From Verrucomicrobiales bacterium (GTDB taxonomy: Bacteria > Verrucomicrobiota > Verrucomicrobiia > Limisphaerales > UBA9464), in NCBI GenBank assembly GCA_003445095.1, contig DLVS01000207.1:7183-25379 (forward strand): DNA of 18,197 bases, given 5' to 3'. The notes beneath the pieces are model-generated. The model was not told where the DNA came from. It did no database searches and was given only the letters and a program-made list of their open reading frames with translations. How positions within the stretch are numbered: the stretch's first letter is position 1; each line of letters begins with the position of its first letter. This document shows, one piece after another, positions 1 to 8,143 of this stretch. A program made the translations under genes and the position numbers.

Positions 1-462
1 CGTCCGCTGAATCGTTACGTTCCGGCGGTGAAAGCCTTCCAATGCCCGGCCGACAAAGGAGATTCCCTGCAGAAAAGTTACCTCCAGCCGCTGCCCAAAG
101 GTAAACGAACTTGCTACGACGCCTGGGGTAATAGTTATCTGGCGGTGTGGGCGGTCCAAACACTTCGGGTCAAGCACGTCACGGGAGACTCAAAGGCCGC
201 CAGGAACGATCCGGCGGGCTTGCCGATGAAGACGAGCGAAATCGCTAAGAGTGCCGCCAACAAGATCATCGAGGGCGATTGGCCGGTTTGGGCGGATCGC
301 GACAAGAACGATCCGATGAGTCAGTGGCACAACTTCAAAGGCCAGTACAGGTTCAACATGCTGTTTGGCGATGGGCACACCGAGTTCTTCCTGTTCCCGA
401 AAGAGACCTATCAGTGGAACTATAGTGGTCCCGATCCGGATCCCGGTTTCAAATGGTGGTAG
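1..462 (+). CDS. C-terminal part of a pseudopilin-like protein (H-x-DG type), 5' end outside window
   Basis: The frame is open from base 1, and the residues before the first possible start (GTG at 28) already read as protein of this family (NRYVPAVKAFQCPADKG). The gene therefore begins upstream, and only about 153 C-terminal codons are seen. Family features are the NRY..F.CPAD segment and the C-terminal RFNMLFGDGHTEFF block, which follows a His in WHNFKG. This resembles the large Verrucomicrobia/Planctomycetes family of type II secretion-like pseudopilins with an N-terminal methylation helix (missing here) and a terminal DG motif. The spacing from His to DG is 13 rather than the classical 9. 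The protein is probably cell-surface or periplasmic. It stops 14 bases before the likely start of the next gene, so the two are probably co-transcribed. Family assignment is fairly sure; function is not known. Confidence 0.8.
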   Translation, partial: RPLNRYVPAVKAFQCPADKGDSLQKSYLQPLPKGKRTCYDAWGNSYLAVWAVQTLRVKHVTGDSKAARNDPAGLPMKTSEIAKSAANKIIEGDWPVWADRDKNDPMSQWHNFKGQYRFNMLFGDGHTEFFLFPKETYQWNYSGPDPDPGFKWW

Positions 463-476
463 GCGGAGTCAGGATC

Positions 477-3209
477 ATGGTCCGCTCGGGGGCTTCAATC
501 GCCTGGATCGCGAGCTTGCTGTGGGGATTCGACTCTCGTCCGGTCAACGCCACACCTGCCAACAAGGCCGCCTTCGAGAAGCATTACGACCGGTTCCTGA
601 CGAAGTCTCTGGACCGATGCACGACGTGTCATCTGCCCAGTGATCGGAAATTGCCCGAGACGCTTGAAGAGTTTCCTCACAATCCCTTTGGTGATCGGTT
701 GCGACGTCTGGGCGATGAAATGGCGTCGACCGGACAAAAGAAGGATCTGGTCGCTCGATTAACGGCCATTGCGGCTGAAGACGCCGATGGCGATGGCGTT
801 TCCAATCAGGTGGAGCTGCTGCTGGGGCACAGTCCCGGTGACACCAATGATTCACCCTCGGCGTCAGAGCTTGCCGAGACCGAGGTGCGCGCGGCGGAAT
901 TCTCCCAGTTCTTGGCGAGTTATCGCTGGCGACCGTTCGAGTCGGTCAGTCGTCCCGTCGTTCCGACACCGTCGCCCGCATCGTTTGTGGTGCGCAATCC
1001 GGTGGACGCGTTTCTCGCCGCCGAATGGGACACGCTCGGATTAAAGGCCCGTCCTGAGGCGTCGAAGGAAGTCTTGTTACGCCGCGTGTACGTGGACTTG
1101 ATCGGCCTCAATCCGACGCCGGCCGAACTGGAGGCATTTCTGGCAGACTCGGCACCCGACGCTTATGAAGAGGTCGTCGAACGACTCCTGGCCGATCCCC
1201 GACACGGTGAGCGATGGGCTCGGCATTGGATGGATGTCTGGCGCTACAGCGACTGGGCAGGATGGGCTGATGGGAATCAGATTCGCGACTCGAAACCTCA
1301 CATCTGGCGCTGGCGGGATTGGATTATTGAATCCCTCAACGCGGACAAGCCCTACGATCAGGTGGTGAAAGAGATGTTGGCGGCGGATGAATTGGCTCCT
1401 GAGGATCCCGAGACACTTCGCGCCACGGGTTTCCTCGTGCGCAATTACAAGATGCTGTCACGTGAGCAATGGCTGGAGGATACGGTCAAGCATACCGCGC
1501 AAGCGTTCCTAGGGGTCACGCTGGGATGTGCGAAGTGTCATGACCACATGTTTGACCCCATTTCGCAGCGCGAATACTACGCCCTGCGGGCCATCTTCGA
1601 GCCGCATCAAGTCCGCACCGACCGTGTCCCGGGTGAACTGGATCGGGCTAAGAACGGCCTCGTCCGCGCCTACGATGCGACCAATGCTCCGACTTGGTTT
1701 TTGGTGCGGGGCGACGAGCGGCATCCACTGACCAACGAAGTGATTGCGGCAGGGGTACCGGCGGCGCTTGGTGGGAGTCTCGATTTACATGAAGTCAGGC
1801 TGCCCCGGTTGGCGGCGCATCCTGATGAACGGGGATTCGTGGTCCACGATGCTGTGACGGCGAGCGAACGGGCCGTGGCGGAGGCCAAGGCTGCGTGGAC
1901 GCGTGCGCAAAGCGGGACCAACGCCTCGGTGGCGCTCCTCCAAGGATCATTCCTCGCCTACGATCTGGCCGATAAAAAGCACGCCGCTCTCCTCGCGGTC
2001 TTGGCCATTGAACCAGCGGATCCGACCCGTGAGCCAGCCAGCGCCGCGGAGGCTGATCCCGCGCGTCTCCGACAAGCTACCAACATTGCTTTGCTCCAGC
2101 GCAGTGCTGCCGTGGCCGACGCCAACCTGCGGCATTTTCAGGCCACCGCTGCGTTGGCCTCGGCGACCAACAAGGTTGACGAGTTGAAGAAGAAATTGGC
2201 CGAGGCGGAACTGCAGGTCAGCAAGGCGATCAATGGCTTGGCCAAACCGCTTGACGCCAATTTCGAACCTCGGGCCGTCGAGACGTATCCGTCCACTAGC
2301 ACTGGACGACGGACGGCGTTCGCGAATTGGGTGGCGGATCGAAGGAATCCGCTGGCCGCGCGCGTGGCGGTCAACCACGTTTGGCTCCGCCATTTTGGGC
2401 ACGGCTTGGTTTCGACCCCGGCCGATTTTGGGCGCAACGGACGACCCCCAACAAACCCGCAACTCCTCGACTGGCTCGCGGCGGAATTCATGGAACCGAG
2501 TGTTCGTTGCCCCGGGCGAAATGCGGGGAGTTCGCGGACGGCCGTGTATAATGCATCCCCATCGAACGACGTCGGTGCCGCTTGGTCGTTTCGCCACTTG
2601 CATCGCCTCATGGTGACCAGTTCGGCGTATCGGATGGCGTCAACCCCTGACGAAGCCGACCTCGCAGCGGACCCAGACAATCGACATCTCTGGCGAATGA
2701 ACTCGCGACGCCTGGAAGCTGAAGCGGTGCGGGACAATCTGCTCTACGTGGCAGGAACTCTGGACGCGAAAATTGGCGGGCCTGAGGTGGACCACACGTT
2801 GGCGTTGACGTCGTCTCGGCGTTCGATCTACCTGCGACACGCAGCGGAAAAGCAGGCTGAGTTTCTGCAAATCTTCGATGGTGCCGCGGTGACGGAGTGC
2901 TATGAACGGCATCCGAGCGTCATGCCGCAGCAAGCCTTGGCGCTAGGCAACAGTGAGCTCGCGACGAAACAAGCTCGATTGTTGGCTGGCCAACTCCTCA
3001 GCGATGCCGGGGGCGATGACACTCGGCTGGTCCAATTGGCATTTGCCCGGGTTTTGTCGCGACGTCCCACCATCGATGAACAGAGGCAGTGTCTCGATTT
3101 CCTCAGTCAGCGAGCCGTGACTTCTGACTCCGATGGGGAGGCGAAGCGAAGGGCCGCCAACCTTGTTTTGGTGCTTTTCAATCACCACGACTTCGTAACC
3201 GTTCGTTAG
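477..3209 (+). CDS. Secreted DUF1549/DUF1553 (PSD1-type) protein with two CxxCH motifs
   Basis: A 910-aa protein. ATG 477 is preferred over in-frame ATG 453 because GGAG (464-467) precedes it at good spacing and because it starts directly with a signal peptide (residues 1-25, ending VNA). Domain order: haem-type CTTCH at 48-52; a Ca-binding-like DADGDG loop at 102-107; DUF1549 about 173-385 with a second motif CAKCH at 351-355 followed by DHMFDPISQREYY; an Ala/Lys-rich, probably coiled-coil stretch about 460-590; DUF1553 about 611-905, with NHVWLRHFGHGLV, HLHRLMVTSSAYR and HPSVMPQQALALGN. Family members are abundant in Planctomycetes and Verrucomicrobia and are usually paired with a DUF1501 gene. 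They are linked to polysaccharide breakdown by context, but the reaction is unproven. No DUF1501 gene follows here. Residues 673-702 are an insertion that splits the usual FME..WSF..HLHRL block without breaking the frame. Confidence 0.93.
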   Translation: MVRSGASIAWIASLLWGFDSRPVNATPANKAAFEKHYDRFLTKSLDRCTTCHLPSDRKLPETLEEFPHNPFGDRLRRLGDEMASTGQKKDLVARLTAIAAEDADGDGVSNQVELLLGHSPGDTNDSPSASELAETEVRAAEFSQFLASYRWRPFESVSRPVVPTPSPASFVVRNPVDAFLAAEWDTLGLKARPEASKEVLLRRVYVDLIGLNPTPAELEAFLADSAPDAYEEVVERLLADPRHGERWARHWMDVWRYSDWAGWADGNQIRDSKPHIWRWRDWIIESLNADKPYDQVVKEMLAADELAPEDPETLRATGFLVRNYKMLSREQWLEDTVKHTAQAFLGVTLGCAKCHDHMFDPISQREYYALRAIFEPHQVRTDRVPGELDRAKNGLVRAYDATNAPTWFLVRGDERHPLTNEVIAAGVPAALGGSLDLHEVRLPRLAAHPDERGFVVHDAVTASERAVAEAKAAWTRAQSGTNASVALLQGSFLAYDLADKKHAALLAVLAIEPADPTREPASAAEADPARLRQATNIALLQRSAAVADANLRHFQATAALASATNKVDELKKKLAEAELQVSKAINGLAKPLDANFEPRAVETYPSTSTGRRTAFANWVADRRNPLAARVAVNHVWLRHFGHGLVSTPADFGRNGRPPTNPQLLDWLAAEFMEPSVRCPGRNAGSSRTAVYNASPSNDVGAAWSFRHLHRLMVTSSAYRMASTPDEADLAADPDNRHLWRMNSRRLEAEAVRDNLLYVAGTLDAKIGGPEVDHTLALTSSRRSIYLRHAAEKQAEFLQIFDGAAVTECYERHPSVMPQQALALGNSELATKQARLLAGQLLSDAGGDDTRLVQLAFARVLSRRPTIDEQRQCLDFLSQRAVTSDSDGEAKRRAANLVLVLFNHHDFVTVR
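2495..2576. repeat. Putative small repeat element inserted in frame in the DUF1553 coding region
   Basis: The left end reads ACCGAGTGTTCG (2495-2506). The right end reads CGAACGACGTCGGT (2563-2576), whose reverse complement ACCGACGTCGTTCG matches the left end apart from two extra bases. Between them are a CCCCG/CGGGG inverted pair and a TATAAT hexamer (2547-2552). The segment interrupts a motif block that is normally contiguous in the protein family. It adds about 28 codons with no stop. This looks like a miniature inverted-repeat element domesticated in frame, but no second copy was seen in this window, so its mobile nature is inference. Confidence 0.4.
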
Positions 3210-3225
3210 AAATCCGTGCCTTTCC

Positions 3226-3705
3226 ATGCACAAGGTAAACACCAACACGCTGGCTGAAGTGACCTGGAGATCTCCCAAAGGGAAATTCGCTGGGGCCGGC
3301 AAACAGGTGTCCGAAGCGCTGGGACGCAAACCAGCCTCGACCGACCTCCGCGAACGACAGCCATTCGATATCGAAATCTGCCGAATTCCTCCGGGAATGG
3401 CTCCATACCCGTATCATTCACATAGCGCGCAATGGGAGTTTTATCATGTCATCTCCGGGCGAGGTCAGGTGCGTCATCGAGAGGGCTCGACGCCGATTGA
3501 GACTGGGGACGCCTTCTTGTTCGAGCCGGGGCAACCACATCAACTCATCAACGATAGTTCTGACGATTTGGTTTTGTACGTCGTCGCTGACAACCCCATC
3601 GGCGAGTCGTGTCATTATCCCGACAGCCAGAAATGGCTCATCCGGTCACCGGAGCGGCGTCTCATTCGCTCCGCGGCGATCGACTACTTTGACGGGGAAG
3701 AATAG
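3226..3705 (+). CDS. Small cupin-domain protein
   Basis: A 159-aa single-domain cupin. Cupin motif 1 spans about 60-80 with His64, His66 and Glu71 (YHSHSAQWEFYHVISGRG). Motif 2 spans about 94-109 (GDAFLFEPGQPHQLIN) with His105. These four side chains are the usual metal ligands, so a metal-binding, functional cupin is likely. There is no signal peptide, so it is probably cytoplasmic. The substrate cannot be told from sequence; small cupins of this type include sugar isomerases, dioxygenases and sensors. ATG 3226 is 16 bases after the DUF1553 gene, and the GntP permease gene follows after 26 bases. The three may form one transcript, which hints at sugar-acid metabolism. No strong ribosome binding site is visible. 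Confidence 0.88.
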   Translation: MHKVNTNTLAEVTWRSPKGKFAGAGKQVSEALGRKPASTDLRERQPFDIEICRIPPGMAPYPYHSHSAQWEFYHVISGRGQVRHREGSTPIETGDAFLFEPGQPHQLINDSSDDLVLYVVADNPIGESCHYPDSQKWLIRSPERRLIRSAAIDYFDGEE

Positions 3706-3731
3706 CAATCCGGTTAGGAACGCCGTGCTCC

Positions 3732-5231
3732 ATGCAACCGCTCTTGGCTGCCGTTTCGTCCACCACGTGGCCTTTCATAGTCCTGGCGGTCTGCGTTGCC
3801 TTCATCATCGTCGCGATCACGAAGCTACGGTTGCACGCGTTCATCGCTCTGATTTTTGCGGCGTTTCTCGCGGGTTTCCTGACCAATGAGTTCTCCCCGG
3901 CGGTGTTGGACAAACTCTCGAAATCGGCGCGCGCTTCCGCCGAAGGGAATCGATGGCTCGCGACCGTCGAACTGACGATGGTCGAATTCGGGACGACCGC
4001 GGCGGCCATCTCTATTTCTATCGGGCTGGCGGCCATCATTGGATTGGCTTTGATGGAAAGCGGTGCGGCGGACAAAGTGGTTCGTCGATTCCTCGGATTC
4101 TTTGGAGCGAAACGAGCGGGTCTGGCGCTGTTGTGGAGTACGTACGTGCTTTCGATTCCAATTTTCTTCGACACAATGTTCATGCTGATGGTGCCGCTCG
4201 CGCGTGCCCTCCGACTGCGCACGGGCAAGGATTATACGCTGTATCTGCTGTGCATTTGTTGCGGTGGTGTCGTGACCCATTCGCTGACCGTTCCGCATCC
4301 CGGGCCGCTGGCGACGGTGGACAACCTCGGGCTCGATGTCGGGCTTTCGTTGATCGTGGGGATCGTCGCAGGAATTCTCCCATGCCTGGGCGGTTACTTT
4401 GTGGCCCGATGGATCAACGGGCGACTCAACGTCCCGTTGCGGGAGACTCGCGGCGCGTCACTGGAGAGTCTCGCGGGAATCTCAGCCCAACCAGAAAGTG
4501 CGCTGCCGTCGTTCATCGCTTCGATTCTCCCGGTGATTCTCCCGATCGGACTGATCAGTGTTGCTTCGGTCTGCACGGTGGCAAAAGGCAGCTTTCCCGG
4601 TGTTGTGGCGGCACTAGGTGGTGAGGCGTCGTTCAACTCGATCAATCGGGTCGTCCAATTCCTGGGCAACAAAAACATCGCGCTAATCTTGGGAGCGTTC
4701 ATCGCCCTCTGGGTTCTGGCGCGCCAACGCGGCTATTCCTTCCGTCAAGTCGAAGAGCTTCTTGGCCCGCCGATCGAAACGGCGGGCGTCATTATCTTGA
4801 TCACCAGCGCGGGCGGGGCGTTTGGACTCATGCTCCGCAATGCGGGAGTGGGTGACGCCATCAAAGCGGCAGCCGCCGGAACGCCGATCAACCTGGCGGT
4901 ATTAGCGTGGCTCGTCGCGGCAGTGATCCGCGTTGCTCAAGGTTCCGCGACTGTCGCCATGCTCACTACCTCGGCAATGGTCGCACCGATGATGGATCCG
5001 ACCACGGGAGGCGCCTTGCCTTTCCACCCGATGTACCTGTTCCTCGCCATCGGATTTGGCGCGTTTTTCTGCTCGTGGATGAACGACAGTGGCTTCTGGG
5101 TCGTCAGTCGCTTGAGCGGCATGACTGAGACTGAGACGTTGCGTTCATGGACGCTTTTGCTGACCACGGTGTCGGTGTTCGGGCTATTGCTGACGTGGTT
5201 GGCGTCCACGCTTTTCCCGTTGCCAGGCTGA
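3732..5231 (+). CDS. GntP-family gluconate-type permease
   Basis: A 499-aa, very hydrophobic protein with about 12-14 predicted membrane segments, the usual length or slightly above for the GntP family of proton symporters for gluconate and related hydroxy acids. Recognisable blocks include FGTTAAAISISIGLAAIIGL (about 86-105), a conserved SIPIFFDTMFMLMVPLARAL region, GGVVTHSLTVPHPGPL, the GGAFGLMLRNAGVGDAI block, the RVAQGSATVAMLT segment and CSWMNDSGFWVVSRLSGM near the C terminus. All of these are typical of GntP/DsdX/IdnT transporters. Substrate cannot be fixed from sequence. It sits in the inner membrane and follows the cupin gene at 26 bases. It would suit uptake of sugar acids produced by periplasmic oxidation, but that link is inference. 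Confidence 0.93.
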   Translation: MQPLLAAVSSTTWPFIVLAVCVAFIIVAITKLRLHAFIALIFAAFLAGFLTNEFSPAVLDKLSKSARASAEGNRWLATVELTMVEFGTTAAAISISIGLAAIIGLALMESGAADKVVRRFLGFFGAKRAGLALLWSTYVLSIPIFFDTMFMLMVPLARALRLRTGKDYTLYLLCICCGGVVTHSLTVPHPGPLATVDNLGLDVGLSLIVGIVAGILPCLGGYFVARWINGRLNVPLRETRGASLESLAGISAQPESALPSFIASILPVILPIGLISVASVCTVAKGSFPGVVAALGGEASFNSINRVVQFLGNKNIALILGAFIALWVLARQRGYSFRQVEELLGPPIETAGVIILITSAGGAFGLMLRNAGVGDAIKAAAAGTPINLAVLAWLVAAVIRVAQGSATVAMLTTSAMVAPMMDPTTGGALPFHPMYLFLAIGFGAFFCSWMNDSGFWVVSRLSGMTETETLRSWTLLLTTVSVFGLLLTWLASTLFPLPG

Positions 5232-5398
5232 TCATAGTCGAGAATGGGAGTGGCTCTTGCTGGGCCCCAAGCGATGGGGACCGCGATTACCCAATTCCAG
5301 CGTGCGAGTTTGATGGCCAAACCAGACGATCCAGACGATCAGGAAGAAAGGATTTTGGTTGCCGGCACCCTCGTGGCTAAGCGTCACTCGTGGCTCGC

Positions 5399-5893
5399 AT
5401 GAAGCGCGCTTCACTCCTTAGATTTCTTTCGTTGGTCGCCCTCGCCGCAGGTCTTGCTGGATGTCAATCGTCACCAACGGGCGCCGGCACTGGAAAGTAT
5501 GCCGCCGTCGAGATTAGCGGCTTTTCGCGGTCGGCGGTTGAGATGGCCACAGAACAAGTGTTCGTAAAGGAAGGCTACAAACTCGCCGCGACGGGCAACC
5601 AGACTTTGGTCTTCGAACGTCCAGCATCGACCACCCAGAACGTCGTCTGGGGTGGCTGGCAAACCGGACTGTGGGATCGGGTCGTCGCCAAAATCACCCG
5701 CCTGGGGTCCGATGACGATTTCCTGTTGTCGGCCGACGCCTACCGTGTTCAAAGCAAAGATGACAGTATCCTGGAAAAGGAGTCGAAGATGGGCTTTGCC
5801 GTGCAGTCGAAATACCAGGAAATGCTCGAAAAAGTGAAGAAACTCCTCGAGCCAATGCCCAAGTCACCGGGCATTGGAGAAGAAGCAAAATGA
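5399..5893 (+). CDS. Small lipoprotein, function unknown
   Basis: A 164-aa protein. ATG 5399 is preferred over in-frame GTG 5390 because it directly gives a compact lipoprotein signal: MKR, then a hydrophobic core, then a lipobox ending LAGC with Cys22 as lipidation site. The mature part is soluble. It has a conserved-looking middle (VVWGGWQTGLWDRVVAKITR, about 82-101) that alternates hydrophobic and polar residues, and a Lys/Glu-rich, helical C terminus (KYQEMLEKVKKLLEP). I do not recognise a named family. It sits between the permease gene (167-base gap) and the sugar dehydrogenase gene (136-base gap) on the same strand, so it probably has its own promoter. Probably anchored in the periplasm or outer membrane. 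Confidence 0.8.
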   Translation: MKRASLLRFLSLVALAAGLAGCQSSPTGAGTGKYAAVEISGFSRSAVEMATEQVFVKEGYKLAATGNQTLVFERPASTTQNVVWGGWQTGLWDRVVAKITRLGSDDDFLLSADAYRVQSKDDSILEKESKMGFAVQSKYQEMLEKVKKLLEPMPKSPGIGEEAK

Positions 5894-5899
5894 CGCGAG

Positions 5900-5969
5900 A
5901 GTGCCACGTCCGTAAGTCAGCGGCATTCTGTGCAGGACTGACTTTCACAGCCTGAGGTCTGCCGGCACT
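5900..5969. repeat. Nested inverted repeats between lipoprotein and dehydrogenase genes
   Basis: An inner perfect 7-bp inverted repeat, AAGTCAG (5914-5920) with CTGACTT (5938-5944), encloses a 17-base loop that contains CTGTGCAG. An outer 6-bp pair, AGTGCC (5900-5905) with GGCACT (5964-5969), brackets it. The arrangement could fold as a stem in the RNA just after the lipoprotein stop codon. No T-run follows, so a canonical intrinsic terminator is not supported. It may be a transcript 3' end structure or a dispersed extragenic repeat. Confidence 0.35.
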
Positions 5970-6029
5970 TCCGTTGGTTGCCAGGCTTCCCATTCACCAC
6001 TTCCACAGTACCTTCAACGCATTCTCAGC

Positions 6030-7343
6030 ATGAAATTCGTTTCGTTTCTTTTTACGTTCATGGTGGCATCGGCGGTTCGAATTTGCGCCGACTCACCCAA
6101 GATCGCTTTGAAACTCATCGCGGAGGATTTTACCCAGCCGTTGGCCTACGTGCCTTTGCCAGAGAACCACGCGTTAGTAGTGGACCAACCCGGATTGGTC
6201 TGGCTGATTGCACCTGATGGAACCCGCCGCCCGGAGCCGGTCCTCAACCTGACCAACAAGCTTTCGGCGATCAACCACGGCGCTTTCGACGAACGAGGAC
6301 TGATCGATTTGGCCTTACACCCCAAGTTCTCGGCCAATCGCCGGGTGCTGGTTACCTATACGGCCCCTCGACGTGCGTCGGCACCTGCGGACTGGGATTG
6401 CACCTTGCGACTGTCGGAATTCACGCTGCCAGCGGCCTTACCGCTGCGGATCGATCCTGCCTCGGAGAAGGTGATTTTGGAAATCGACAAGCCTTACGCC
6501 AATCACAACAGCGGTCGGCTGGCTTTCGGCCCTGATGGGTTGCTTTATCTGAGCGTGGGCGACGGAGGTAACGCCAACGACGAGGGCAAGCGTCCAGAAA
6601 CAGGCAACGGACAGAACTTGCAGACTCATCTCGGAAAAGTTCTGCGGCTCGATGTTGATCGTACGGAAGGCGAACAACGTTACGCGATTCCGACGGACAA
6701 CCCGTTTGCGGGAAGCAAAGATGGGTTGCCGGAGATCTACGCGTATGGGCTGCGCAACATTTGGGGTTTGTCCTTCGACCGCGGAGGCACTCGAGAGTTG
6801 TTTGCAGCGGATGTCGGTCAGAATCTCCTTGAGGAGGTGGACATCATTGTCAAAGGCGGCAATTACGGTTGGTCGTTGCGCGAAGGGTTTTCTGGGTTTA
6901 GCGCCAAGTCACCCAATACTTCGCCGACCGAGGTGCGCCGAACCGGCCTGCGCGGTGAGCCGCTGGTTGAGCCGATCCTGCAATACAAGCACGCGGGTCC
7001 CAAAAAAGATCCCGAGGCCCTGGGCATCAGCATCACCGGGGGGTTCATTTATCGCGGGCGGGCATTGCCTGAGCTGGTAGGCCAATATGTGTTCGGAGAT
7101 TGGAGTCGCAGTTGGGGATTGCCGCAGGGCGTTTTGCTTTCGGCCCGTCGTCCGGCTACGAATGGTGAGCGTTGGTCAATCACACCGCTCGAGGTTGTCC
7201 AGCCGGAGAAGTTTGCCGCGTACATCACTGCTTTCGGCCAAGACAGTGAAGGGGAGCTCTTCGTCATGACGAACGGCTCCAACAGCCTTACTCCCGGCAA
7301 GGGCAAGCTCTGGAAACTGGTTCCACCTCCCAAAACCCAGTAA
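6030..7343 (+). CDS. Secreted PQQ-dependent sugar dehydrogenase-like protein (glucose/sorbosone dehydrogenase family)
   Basis: A 437-aa protein with a signal peptide (about residues 1-20, ending ICA before DSP), so it is periplasmic or secreted. The sequence follows the six-bladed GSDH fold: DERGLIDLALHPKF, NHNSGRLAFGPDGLLYLSVG with DGG directly after, LGKVLRLDVD, AYGLRNIWGLSFD, DVGQNLLEEVDII followed by KGGNYGW, and SITGGFIYRG. These blocks hold the His and Asn/Asp-rich loops that bind PQQ and calcium in soluble glucose and aldose dehydrogenases. The exact sugar is unknown, and many Verrucomicrobia paralogues are uncharacterised. Length is normal. It ends 18 bases before the convergently transcribed FHA gene. 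Oxidation of a sugar here could feed the upstream gluconate-type permease, though the 0.8 kb separation makes this a guess. Confidence 0.9.
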   Translation: MKFVSFLFTFMVASAVRICADSPKIALKLIAEDFTQPLAYVPLPENHALVVDQPGLVWLIAPDGTRRPEPVLNLTNKLSAINHGAFDERGLIDLALHPKFSANRRVLVTYTAPRRASAPADWDCTLRLSEFTLPAALPLRIDPASEKVILEIDKPYANHNSGRLAFGPDGLLYLSVGDGGNANDEGKRPETGNGQNLQTHLGKVLRLDVDRTEGEQRYAIPTDNPFAGSKDGLPEIYAYGLRNIWGLSFDRGGTRELFAADVGQNLLEEVDIIVKGGNYGWSLREGFSGFSAKSPNTSPTEVRRTGLRGEPLVEPILQYKHAGPKKDPEALGISITGGFIYRGRALPELVGQYVFGDWSRSWGLPQGVLLSARRPATNGERWSITPLEVVQPEKFAAYITAFGQDSEGELFVMTNGSNSLTPGKGKLWKLVPPPKTQ

Positions 7344-7361
7344 CCAAGCGGTCGCTCCCGA

Positions 7362-8003
7362 TTACTTCTTTTTCCATCCCAGTTGGATCGTCTGGGTCAG
7401 TCGAGAGAAGAGACCAGTCTTCTTCTTTTCTACGGCCTCGGTAACTCCGGGGATCGGCTCACACTTGGCGTTGCAGTCAGGGCAAAAATACATCTGCCCA
7501 GCGGTTCCGCCCGAGAGCTTCATCGTCCGTAGGCTGGCGATATTGAAGAGGCCCGGACAACGCACCACCGCCTGACAACCGCCGATCGCTTGGTGCGTGG
7601 CGGGCAGGTTGGGATTGCGGGAACAGGCCGCCGTTCCGTCCGGCAAGGATTGCAATGATCCGGCGGCTTGCGCGACGGGAGCCGCCGGGCCGGTCGGAAT
7701 CCGAATTTCGAACTCTTCGGCATCCAGCCGGAGTTCCACAATTCCCAACTGAACCGTGTGGCCCGGCAGCAACTGAGACTCTTCGACCGGTTGGCCATCG
7801 ATGAAAGTTCCGTTGGTGGACTGCAAGTCGCGCACGACGACCGCCTTGCCACCATCAAGCACCGTTACCTCGGCGTGAAAGCTGGATACGCTGGCGTCCG
7901 GAATGCGGAACTCGTTGGTCGGGTTGCGTCCGACCGTGTTTAGCCCGCTGTGGAGCTCGTGCTCAATCGGCTGGTGAAGACCGCGAAGAAAGTAGCGAAC
8001 CAT
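7362..8003 (-). CDS. FHA-domain protein with Cys-rich C-terminal region
   Basis: A 213-aa protein. The N-terminal FHA domain (about 1-95) keeps the phosphothreonine-binding signature: Gly25-Arg26, Ser40/Ser41 and His43 in SVSSFHAEV, and Asn64-Gly65-Thr66 in STNGTF. After a Pro/Ala linker, Cys127, His137, Cys143, Cys149, Cys174, Cys177 and Cys181 are spaced like one or two zinc-binding knuckles (CPDCNAKC at 174-181). The C terminus is basic and aromatic (ending QLGWKKK). No signal peptide, so cytoplasmic. It is the last gene of the - strand mla cluster, 140 bases after mlaD. The family binds phosphorylated partners; a regulatory or scaffold role for the Mla complex is inference only. No kinase gene is present nearby. 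Confidence 0.87.
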   Translation of the reverse strand: MVRYFLRGLHQPIEHELHSGLNTVGRNPTNEFRIPDASVSSFHAEVTVLDGGKAVVVRDLQSTNGTFIDGQPVEESQLLPGHTVQLGIVELRLDAEEFEIRIPTGPAAPVAQAAGSLQSLPDGTAACSRNPNLPATHQAIGGCQAVVRCPGLFNIASLRTMKLSGGTAGQMYFCPDCNAKCEPIPGVTEAVEKKKTGLFSRLTQTIQLGWKKK

Positions 8004-8143
8004 CGTTGTCTGAGATTTTGAGATTCATCGTCGCCGCCCGCGCTAAATAGCCCTCGCGCAGGCAGGCTGTCGAGAATTTAGGGCTCTGTTCCTCATAATC
8101 GAGCAGCTCCGAGCGGCTAGCGATTGTTCCAGGGTGGTGGGGA

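Noticed and set aside
1947..2737. Long open frames on the - strand inside the DUF1549/DUF1553 gene
   Set aside because: They overlap a strongly supported gene, are Arg/Ser/Pro-rich with no family motifs, and are expected in GC-rich DNA.
8049..8084. AGCCCT/AGGGCT inverted pair between mlaD and the FHA gene
   Set aside because: Only 6 bp with a long loop; no T-run and no sign of internal termination.
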